This document shows positions 29,001 through 35,662 of a stretch of 64,000 bases of DNA, piece after piece. Source of the DNA: Deltaproteobacteria bacterium (GTDB lineage Bacteria; Acidobacteriota; Thermoanaerobaculia; Multivoradales; JAHZIX01); NCBI GenBank assembly GCA_022601195.1, contig JAHZIX010000022.1:140316-204315 (forward strand), given 5' to 3'. Position 1 is the stretch's first letter. The number at the start of each line of letters is the position of its first letter. Both the position numbers and the translations under genes were made by a program. Under the pieces are notes generated by a model, which saw nothing but the letters and a program-made list of their open reading frames with translations, was not told the DNA's origin and did no database searches.

Positions 29001-32000
29001 GTCCCAGATCCAGTCGTAGCTCCGGTCCTCGCTCCTAGCGGCTCGCAGATCGCCCAGGAAGCACAGACCGTCGTTTCGGTGGGTCCATAGGCGTTGAAGA
29101 GCCGACGGTCAGCGCCCCAAGTGTTTACCAAGGCTGGTGCCAGAGACTCTCCGGCACAAATGAGGCTCCTCAAGGCCGGCAAAGGTGTTGCCGGCAGAGC
29201 TGCCAGGGAGGAAGGGGGCAGGGTGACGTGAGAGATCTCCAGTCGCTCCAGCAACTTGGCGAGGGCGGATCCGGGCAGCATCTCCTGTTCCGGTGCGACA
29301 CAGAGGGCAGCGCCGGAAGCGACAGCCATGGCCATTTCAGACACTGAGGCATCGAAGGAAAGGGCGGCAAAAAAGAGCACTCGACTCTGCCGGTCGACCC
29401 CAAAGGCCCGCGACTGAGCGTGCGCCAGGTTGGCCAGACCGCGATGCCCCAGAAGAACTCCCTTGGGGCGGCCGGTGGATCCGGAGGTATAGATGGCATA
29501 AGCCAACCCATCCGGGTCGACCTGCGGTAGCCCCTCTTCGAGCACTGGGTCCGCGAACAAGGGAGCCTCTTCGCCGCTGCTGGACGGCGCATCGGGACGG
29601 CTCGACGCCAGCAGGAGGCCTCGTCCTTCCCCGAGCGGTCCTATCTCCAACGGCTGAGACGCTGCCGTTTCGAGGCCCAGACTCTGGCCACCAGCAGCGT
29701 CCGTCACCACCCAGGGTGCCGCCGAATCCTGCAACATGAAAGCCAATCGATCTTCCGGGTAGGCCGGGTCGAGGGGAAGGTAAACAGCCCCTGAGCGCAG
29801 CACGCCCAAGAAGGCAGCCACTTGACTGGCACCGCGGGGCAAGGCCACGGCAACTCGGGTCTCCGCCCTCACCCCCGAGCGGCAAAGCGCCAGCGCCACT
29901 TGCCGAGACCCTTCCTCTAGCTCCCTGTAGGTGAAGATTCGCTGCCCACCTCGTCCGTCTTCTTCGACGATCGCCGCAGCCTCGGGGGTGTTATGAGCCC
30001 AGGACAGGAACGGGTCGATGAGGAGCTGGAAGGAAGCTTTTCCGGGTGCTCCATCGGGCGCACTGCTGAAGGCCTTGCTGGCCGCGCCCTGCTTCTCGGC
30101 AGTGGCATCCCGCTCCACTGGATTCCACTCCACGAGATTCCATTCCAAGAGAGCCTGATGCTGCTCCGCCGGAGTCAACAGCGGCAGCTCGGAAAGTCTT
30201 CGCTGGGGCGAACTGGCAGCGGCTTTCAGCACGGCGCTGTATTGCCTCGTCAGCCGCGCTGCGGAAGTAGCATCGAAGAGCTCCGCATCGTAGTGCAATA
30301 CCGCCTCGACTCCGTGGGAGGACTCCGCCAGCACCAACTCCAAATCGAATTGAACGTCGCGACCGGCGATCTCCACCGATTCCAATTCCAGACCGCCGAG
30401 GGTCAGCTGGGAGCCGGATCGCCCCAAAACAAAGCCCGAGAGGCCGGACTTGGACAGCCGATGAGGCCGCTCCAAGGTCAGCATGACTTGAAAGAGAGGG
30501 CTCCGCCCAAGCTCTCGCTGGGGCTTCAACTTCTCCACCAATAAGGGAAAGGGGTAGTCCTGATGCTCGAGAGCCCCAACCACGGTTTGTCGAGTGCGGC
30601 GCAGGAACTCTTCGAAGGAGGGATCTCCCGTCAACTGCCCTCGCAGGGGTAAGGGATTGACCAAATAGCCCACCATAGCTGCCAAACCCGGTCGGTCTCG
30701 GCCGGTCGCCGGGGAGCCCACGAGCAGATCCCGCTGGCCACTGAGGCGTCCCAGCAACACCTGAAGGGACGCTAGGAGGGAGGCGAAAAGAGTGCCGTCT
30801 ACCGCCGTGGCCATGCGCTGCAAAAGCTCCACCGTGGGGAGCTCGATTTCAAAAGGAAGACTCGCCCCGCGACGGGGACCACTGGGCAGTCGGGGGTGAT
30901 CCGTAGGGAGGTTAAGGATCGCTGGTGCCCCGGCGAGGGCGGTCCGCCAATAGCCTTCCAATTCTTGCCCCCGAGGCCCCGCCAGAAGCTCTTGTTGCCA
31001 GCCAACGAAGTCTTCATAGCCGATCAGGTCCCCGGCATCGCCTTCCTGAGCACCTGCCTCTCGGGCCTCCGAGGATCCAACTGCTGAGGATCCAACCGAA
31101 GAGGATCTGGATACCTCCTCATCGTAAAGCTCTCCGAGCTCCCGAGCCAGAATCACCAAGGACCACAGATCCACTGCCAAATGATGAAAACTCAGCAGCA
31201 GGACCGCATCCACCGATCCCTCCGCAGGCCCTGCCAGCAACGCCCCGCGGACGGGTGGAGATGACTCCAGATCGAAGGGACGGTGAGCCAGCTCCGCCAG
31301 CCGCTGACTCAGGTTCTCGTCGGCAGCCCCCTCACCGAGAGTTTCCGTGGAAAGGGTCGCTTCCTGGGTCCAAGGCAGCTCCGTTTCCGGTCCGAGAACT
31401 CTCAGACGGGGCCCATCGGCGCCCGCCGGGAAGGTGGTCCTCAGGGCACGGTGCCGGGTCATCAACATGGCGAGGGCTCGCCGAAGGGCTGCCACATCTA
31501 CATCGCTGGCGCCTTGGCTACCACGGACCTTCATGGCGCAGTGGACGTTGTAGGCACTACTCGCCGGGCTCAGTCGCTGTAGGAACCACAGGGCCTGCTG
31601 ACCACTCGACAAGGGACTCTCCGCCGGAAGCTCCTGGCGCCGAAAGGCCCGCGCCGCCGCCACCGTGAGCGGGGACTCGGAAGCTGTTTCCTGAGCACCC
31701 AGGAGCACTCGCCCAAGCTCCTCCACCAGACGTCTCGGGCTGGGACCCTCGAAGAAGATCTCCAAAGGCAAGCGCACCGCCAACGCTTCTTCTAAAGAGG
31801 CCTTGAGCTCCATGGCAGCCAGGGAATCGAGAAACAAGGAAGCCTCCGGCTCCAGCCTGGCAACGTCCACTTGAAGAATGCCCGCTGCCGTAGCGATGAC
31901 ATGCTCGAGAAGGAGGTGTGGTTGCTGCTCCGGGGAGGCCAGCCCGAGAGTTTGTCGATCGAGGGTGGAGGCGGAGCTCGCGCTGGTCGAAGCCCCCCCT

Positions 32001-33949
32001 ACGCCGGAGTTCTTAGCCATGGCAACCGCTGGCGCAGCTGCCCCTGATTCCGTGGCGACCCCCGAGTCCGTGGCGACCCCTGAGCCCGAGGTTGGGTGAG
32101 GTCCCGTACCGACGCCGGACGAGGAAAGACGGGAGGAATACCAAACCTTCAGCTTCCCCTTCAGCAAGGAAGCCCGGCAGGCCCGGCGCTGCACTTTTCC
32201 ACTGGAAGTCTTAGGAACCGAGCCCGGCGCCACCAAGACCACGTCGGAGACCTCGAGGTCGTGCCCTTCGTGGACGGCCCGGCTCAAGGCTCGAACCACC
32301 GGTTCCATATCCATGCCCCGAGCCTCCCGGCGCACTTCCTGGACCACCACCAACTGCTCCGGCCCCTCCACGTCCACCGAGAAGGCTGCCGTACAACCTC
32401 GGCGCAGGGCTGGATGACTCATCTCAGCGCTGAGCTCGATGTCCTGGGGGTAGTAGTTGCGGCCCCGCAGAATGATCAGGTCCTTCTGGCGACCGGTGAT
32501 GAAAAGCTCTCCGGTGGTCACGAAGCCCAGGTCCCCGGTGCGAAGGAACGGCCCACTGCCGTCCGCCAAATAGCAACGAAAGGTCTCCTGGGTCGCCTCG
32601 GACTGCTGCCAGTACCCTTGAGCGACACTGGGACCAGCAACCCAGATCTCCCCAACCTTGCCTTCCGGGACCACCACCCCGCCCTTCTCCAGGTCCGACT
32701 CCGTATCGACGATCTTCAGAACCTGTTCTCCCTCCGTCGGGCCGCAGCCCACCAGAGCTCGGCTCCCCGAGTCGCCCTCCGCTGCCGGTGCTACCAGTGA
32801 ATCTTCTCCCGGGCCCGAGTTCCCTAAAGAAGCCCCGGCCTGGCAAGAGAGAGCAAAGCCCTCTTCCAAACCCTCAGCGGCGAAGTGGCCTACCGTCGCT
32901 GGCCGTTGCCAAGCGGACCCAGTGACCAATAGGGTTCCCTCCGCCAAGCCATAACAGGGAAGGAAGGCCTGGGAGCGAAATCCGTAGGGCCCATAGGCCT
33001 GCGCAAAAGCCTCCATGCTCGAAGAGCGCACCGGCTCGGCTCCGTTGAAGGCCACCTGCCAACTGGATAGATCCAAACCTTGACGCTGCTGCTCGGAAAT
33101 TTTCGCGACGCAGAGCTCGTAGGAGAAGTTCGGGCCTCCGCTGGTAGTCGCCCGGTAGTGGCTGATGGCCCGGAGCCAGCGAATCGGCTTCTGGAGGAAA
33201 TCCAGTGGCGACATCAGGATGCACCGCCCCCCCACGTAGAGGGGCTGCAACACATTCCCGATCAAGCCCATGTCGTGGTAGAGGGGCAGCCAGCCGACGA
33301 TCACGGACTCTTCGGACTGGTGAAACACCTGGCGAATCATTTCCTGGTTGTGGAGCAGGTTGCCGTGGGAAACCATCACCCCCTTCGGTGCGGCGGTGGA
33401 GCCGGAGGTGTACTGAAGGAAGGCCAGAGTGTCGCCGTCCACTTGGGGATCTCTCCAACCCTCCTCTACTCCGGCCGGGAGGTCGTCGGTGGCCAGACGC
33501 CCCATGGCGCCAAAGTCTGGCGCGGCGGCGGCCAGAGCTTCCAGCTTGGGCAATAGCTCCGCTGTGGTCAAAGCCACGGCTGGCCGAGCATCTAAGGCGA
33601 TGGAGCGCAGCCTCGGTAGGCTGCGTTGGGAGCGAGGTGGGTAGGCCGGTACAGCGACCGTTCCGGCATAGAGGCAACCGAAGAAGGCAACGATGAACTC
33701 CAGGCTTGGTGGATACAGCAACAGAGCTCTGCGGCCACCCGCCCCCGCCGCTTGCAGCGCCGCCCCTACGGCCCGAGCCCGAGTTGCCAGCTCTCCATAA
33801 GTGAGCTGGCTCGCTTCCTCCTCCCCTTCGAGCAAGAAGGTATACGCCAGTTGATGGGGCCTCTCCTGCGCCCGGATTTCAAGTAGCTCAACGAGACTCT
33901 CCGGGGAGCTGCCTCCGAGCGATCCCATCTTCGAATTCTGAGTGGCCAT
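23069..33949 (-). CDS. FAAL-initiated hybrid NRPS-PKS: FAAL-ACP-C-A-PCP-KS-AT-KR-ACP
   Basis: 3626 residues; first gene of the assembly line. A fatty-acyl-AMP ligase at 20-600 (YTSGSTAAPKGV near 178, LPLYHDMGLIG) activates a fatty acid and loads the ACP near 706 (FLDSLAAMEL). C 780-1200 carries HHLAVDL and would acylate the first amino acid. A 1270-1870 has YTSGSTGRPKGV and a Tyr-like pocket; PCP (FFDLGGHSLL) near 1925. KS from 1997 has TACSTS; AT from 2520 has GHSIGE and HAFH (malonyl); KR has TGGFGGLG near 3192 and YSAAN near 3334; ACP has GGTSL near 3504. A charged tail of about 60 residues follows. The ATG is preceded by GGAGGATC about 8 bases upstream. The stop overlaps the next start (ATGA). 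The N-terminal FAAL places this gene at the start of the pathway. Confidence 0.96.
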   Translation of the reverse strand: MATQNSKMGSLGGSSPESLVELLEIRAQERPHQLAYTFLLEGEEEASQLTYGELATRARAVGAALQAAGAGGRRALLLYPPSLEFIVAFFGCLYAGTVAVPAYPPRSQRSLPRLRSIALDARPAVALTTAELLPKLEALAAAAPDFGAMGRLATDDLPAGVEEGWRDPQVDGDTLAFLQYTSGSTAAPKGVMVSHGNLLHNQEMIRQVFHQSEESVIVGWLPLYHDMGLIGNVLQPLYVGGRCILMSPLDFLQKPIRWLRAISHYRATTSGGPNFSYELCVAKISEQQRQGLDLSSWQVAFNGAEPVRSSSMEAFAQAYGPYGFRSQAFLPCYGLAEGTLLVTGSAWQRPATVGHFAAEGLEEGFALSCQAGASLGNSGPGEDSLVAPAAEGDSGSRALVGCGPTEGEQVLKIVDTESDLEKGGVVVPEGKVGEIWVAGPSVAQGYWQQSEATQETFRCYLADGSGPFLRTGDLGFVTTGELFITGRQKDLIILRGRNYYPQDIELSAEMSHPALRRGCTAAFSVDVEGPEQLVVVQEVRREARGMDMEPVVRALSRAVHEGHDLEVSDVVLVAPGSVPKTSSGKVQRRACRASLLKGKLKVWYSSRLSSSGVGTGPHPTSGSGVATDSGVATESGAAAPAVAMAKNSGVGGASTSASSASTLDRQTLGLASPEQQPHLLLEHVIATAAGILQVDVARLEPEASLFLDSLAAMELKASLEEALAVRLPLEIFFEGPSPRRLVEELGRVLLGAQETASESPLTVAAARAFRRQELPAESPLSSGQQALWFLQRLSPASSAYNVHCAMKVRGSQGASDVDVAALRRALAMLMTRHRALRTTFPAGADGPRLRVLGPETELPWTQEATLSTETLGEGAADENLSQRLAELAHRPFDLESSPPVRGALLAGPAEGSVDAVLLLSFHHLAVDLWSLVILARELGELYDEEVSRSSSVGSSAVGSSEAREAGAQEGDAGDLIGYEDFVGWQQELLAGPRGQELEGYWRTALAGAPAILNLPTDHPRLPSGPRRGASLPFEIELPTVELLQRMATAVDGTLFASLLASLQVLLGRLSGQRDLLVGSPATGRDRPGLAAMVGYLVNPLPLRGQLTGDPSFEEFLRRTRQTVVGALEHQDYPFPLLVEKLKPQRELGRSPLFQVMLTLERPHRLSKSGLSGFVLGRSGSQLTLGGLELESVEIAGRDVQFDLELVLAESSHGVEAVLHYDAELFDATSAARLTRQYSAVLKAAASSPQRRLSELPLLTPAEQHQALLEWNLVEWNPVERDATAEKQGAASKAFSSAPDGAPGKASFQLLIDPFLSWAHNTPEAAAIVEEDGRGGQRIFTYRELEEGSRQVALALCRSGVRAETRVAVALPRGASQVAAFLGVLRSGAVYLPLDPAYPEDRLAFMLQDSAAPWVVTDAAGGQSLGLETAASQPLEIGPLGEGRGLLLASSRPDAPSSSGEEAPLFADPVLEEGLPQVDPDGLAYAIYTSGSTGRPKGVLLGHRGLANLAHAQSRAFGVDRQSRVLFFAALSFDASVSEMAMAVASGAALCVAPEQEMLPGSALAKLLERLEISHVTLPPSSLAALPATPLPALRSLICAGESLAPALVNTWGADRRLFNAYGPTETTVCASWAICEPLGARTGATTGSGTGPGSRAGSTDASGGRADGDSPELSTSPHEATSGRDSSRLEASKLAPTKPSIGRPLENVQCYVLDGQGKSSPVGVVGELYVGGLGVGRGYLGRPGLTAERFVPAPFSALPGQRMYRTGDLARWLSRGEIDFLGRRDQQLKIRGFRIEPGEVEAALAGHSAVAECVVAAATDPSGGGHLVAYVVAGEEEVSADQLKDAARRQLPPSMIPARIVFLEKLPRSPAGKLDRQALPAAQPRVATGTGAGKSALPRSEREQAVAEVWRRALGLAQVGLDDNFFDLGGHSLLVTRVHGDLQPVLGDRLTLVDLFRYPTIRSLVAAFGEASVGESALASARVRGRKRSRGEHRDGSIAVVGLACRFPGASNPAAFWKLLREGREAVEELSDDQLLEAGVSREQLGREGFVKKSVLLDGIDRFDAGYFGYSPREAIAMDPQHRLFLECAVEALESAGCNPEDEATNRTVGVYAGAGLESYMLYQLGLGGGAVDPAEVYQLSVGNLKDFLASRVAYALDLRGPAVAVQTACSTSLVAVHLACQSLLSGEIDVALAGGSSLEIPQAQGYRYQPGMIFSPDGHCRPFDAAAQGTVRGSGTGIVVLKRLAEAVADGDSIRAILRGSAVNNDGRQKVGYTAPSVECQAAVIAEALEMAEATPESISYVEAHGTGTELGDPIEMEALSLALGSQERRGACAVGSVKSNLGHLDTAAGVAGLIKTVLALEHRELPASLGFEQPNPKIDFSRGPFAVNHRLQPWPAENGPRRAGVSSFGIGGTNAHLVLEEAPPRSPGGASRPHQLLLLSAQGEEPLFQAAVELADHLESRPEIPLADAAFTLQRGRRSLGHRMAVVAEGREEAISLLRGEEPEVQWIGTAPGSEPSVAFLFPGQGSQHLGMAASLYRNEEGFRRRLDHCAEILRVPMGIDLRELLGFSDPSSDHLPAEGSSLAQAKERLTATRFAQPALFAVEYSLAGLWSDWGLKPDAYLGHSIGEWVAACLAGVFTLEDALALVAERGRLMGEMSAGAMLSVSLPAEEVEDLLAGRGHQPSFSPDLAAALETLEVAVINGPRSTVVSGPRQAVVQLEKSFKEEGIPCRLLATSHAFHSAMMEPAVVAFEKAVAQRPRSTPRLPFLSNVSGDWIRSEEAVDASYWAAQLRQPVRFAAAVGRLLEDPSRLLLEVGPGQALTTLARRQEAFSTAHRALASLPAAKSREDDSRFLLTTLGRLWLSGIKPQWQHFYGAEERRRQVLPTYPFQSQRYWAEPAVAAPQPSPESDSIATAAQRRELKDWFYLPYWQPSVAPPRPAPAAGEKWLLFEDQEGLGEEMARQLRNYGAEVVSVVPGSEFQQISPDLFHLRPGSSVDLESLFQAVEGAGRLPRRVVHLGSVTSVTNGESVSSVDLELGFYSLLGLGQAIGRRTFEQPIRLTVVTTGAQRVTFGDAPLPARAAIHGPARVLPQESPALTCRSVDITLPKAGPALERLARRLLAEEPSDGLEPPVAYRGESRWEQTARAVSLPELPHGIASPEARSEEASSSPTTVTPQLESDLLLRRRGVYLITGGFGGLGRVFALELARRWQARLVLTGRRVPEAESWRELEEAGAEVMATTADVADVAAMTEVVRSARQRFGRLDGVIHAAGVAGDGVAQRKTVEDAAAVLAPKVLGGPALEAALGAGELDFLLLFSSLAAPLGGFGQVDYSAANNALDAFAEGFHCRHPGTLCCSIAWGAWKDQGMAARADSRLGGLRQEAASEEGSDQGLRAAGIDGQEGIDAFYRVLANRSAPRILVSPQDFQALTQAYGRSTDAEELLRQAQNALADQLQDSGEPRRAHPRPPLQNRFVKPEGELERTLAQIWQGQLAIEGIGSLDNFFELGGTSLVGIQVVAEIKRQLGVEVPAASLYEGPSIKGLARVIERLQKGSEEPTETLVDSRGRGALRRQRMARRRGPGGRKDPRARSSPEVESKELEPQELESQDAEIAESQARQPVGGRR
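23270..27990 (-). other. Module 2: KS-AT-KR-ACP, malonyl, beta-hydroxy
   Basis: KS active-site Cys is near 27442, AT HAFH (malonyl) near 25730, KR nucleotide-binding TGGFGGLG near 24310-24380, and KR catalytic Ser/Tyr region (LLFSS, YSAAN) near 23920-24010. No DH motif was seen. Extending a Tyr-like residue, it should give a statine-like gamma-amino-beta-hydroxy unit. Confidence 0.85.
27990..31640 (-). other. Module 1: C-A-PCP, tyrosine-like predicted
   Basis: C domain HHLAVDLWS is near 31160-31195. The pocket from FDASVSE, HVTLPPS, SLICAGES and NAYGPTETTVC is DASTIAAVCK. It is the PheA pocket with Ser in place of Trp239, a pattern associated with Tyr activation. PCP GGHSL is near 28140-28185. 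Confidence 0.75.
31640..33949 (-). other. Loading module: FAAL-ACP
   Basis: The adenylate-forming core near 33365-33420 has the FAAL-like context LPLYHDMGLIG and RPATVGHF rather than an amino-acid pocket. The following carrier has FLDSLAAMEL, an acyl carrier signature. The product is therefore expected to be N-acylated. Confidence 0.85.
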
Positions 33950-35020
33950 AGGAAAGATCCTCCAAACCGTGAGCCAAATTTCGGCCTCGGCCCGAGGGAC
34001 GGTTTAGGGCAGTCGTCTCAGTCGAAGGGTAGCTAGCTGCAATGGCCCTTTCGAGCCGTGGTCAACGTCTCAGCTGGGGAAATCGGCGCGAGTAGAAATA
34101 GGGGCTCCATGGAAGCTCGCCGGGAAGTCGTTTCGACTCCAATAGCAGGGCTTCGGATTCCACGGCTTCTAGGCCGATCTACTGTGTTGAGACGGTGCGG
34201 AGACAGCTGCCTCCCTCCCCGACGAACAGACCACCTCATCCCATCGGGAAAGGCGATCTCCCTCGTCAGGTGGCAGTGCGCTCCGTCAGGGGAAGAATCG
34301 CTGGCATTGGCCAACCTCCAGTCAATAAATCAACAAAAAATGATGGCTTCGAGATTCTCGGGAATCTCGGTTGCGCCCAAACCTGCAGACAGTCAAACAT
34401 TAGCATTCGAAGTGATTTCGAGTCAAGATTATTTCAAATTTCAAATAGATACTGCATATACTTGTGTGTATCCGCATTTTAACCCTCACATCTATCGAGT
34501 GAAGCAAATAGCAGAAAGCGCGACATTCTAAAGAAAATCCATCATTCTAAAAAATATCAAAACTAAATCGCTATTCTGATTTCTTATCCCTCTGGCAGCG
34601 GAAAAACAGCTGTGGATCTCGTTCCTATCTATACCTACGGAAGGAAGAACTAGAACCCGCCAGAAGGAAGAGCCGATAGGTGACGAAGGGCCTACCCGAG
34701 AGAAACCAAGGGGAAAGCTACCTTTGAAGAAAACTCTCGGCCAAAAAATGGAGGATCAGCAGCTCCGCTCTTCGAAGAACATCCTTCAAGATCTTCTGAG
34801 AGGGCTACTGCCGGAAGAAAACTCCCCTCCCCCAGGGACGACCGAGTCGTCAGAGACCCTCCACTCTTGAAGTAATGTCGCAAGAACAGGCAATAACACA
34901 GGCAGGAATTCAGGTAAAGACGATGACCGAAGCGTCGACAAACAAGCAGCAGGCATACCGAGCTGCAGCTTCCCACAGAGATCCCGAAAACCTAGGGGAA
35001 GACCTCCCTAGCTACCAACC
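33950..35020. other. Non-coding region upstream of the NRPS operon
   Basis: About 1.07 kb without a credible gene. Open frames here lack family resemblance, good ribosome sites or consistent codon use. Bases 34380-34590 are much more AT-rich than the surroundings, and a perfect 8-bp inverted repeat lies at 34350-34369. This is the natural place for the operon promoter and regulator sites; I cannot assign exact promoter boxes. Confidence 0.6.
34350..34369. repeat. Perfect 8-bp inverted repeat (possible operator or hairpin)
   Basis: CGAGATTC and its reverse complement GAATCTCG are separated by four bases. It sits at the border of the AT-rich stretch, about 400 bp upstream of the first NRPS gene. 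It could be a regulator site or an RNA hairpin; neither is shown. Confidence 0.4.
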
Positions 35021-35443
<423 letters not shown>

Positions 35444-35635
35444 AGAGTTTCCTACTCGGGATTTCCGCCCGCTGCAGCGACCGGGCTGGTTGAAATGGAA
35501 GCGCCGTCAAAATCCTCATTCTTCCGGCCAATTCCCTGTAGTAAGCTGCGCCTTCTTCGCGGCACGGACGGAATTCCGCACCGCTGGCACAGGGAGGACA
35601 GGACTCCGGATTCTACCGTCGATCAGGAGCGTCCT

Positions 35636-35649
35636 GACTGCTAACAGTC
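35636..35649 (+). promoter_or_regulatory. Small hairpin next to the thrA ribosome-binding site
   Basis: A 5-bp stem (GACTG/CAGTC) with a 4-base loop ends directly before the GAGG ribosome site. It is too short to be convincing alone; no threonine-rich leader peptide was found near it. Confidence 0.25.
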
Positions 35650-35662
35650 GAGGAAAAAGATC

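Noticed and set aside
34058..34531. Open frame of 157 codons upstream of the NRPS operon
   Set aside because: It crosses an abrupt change in base composition, has no motif and no convincing ribosome site.
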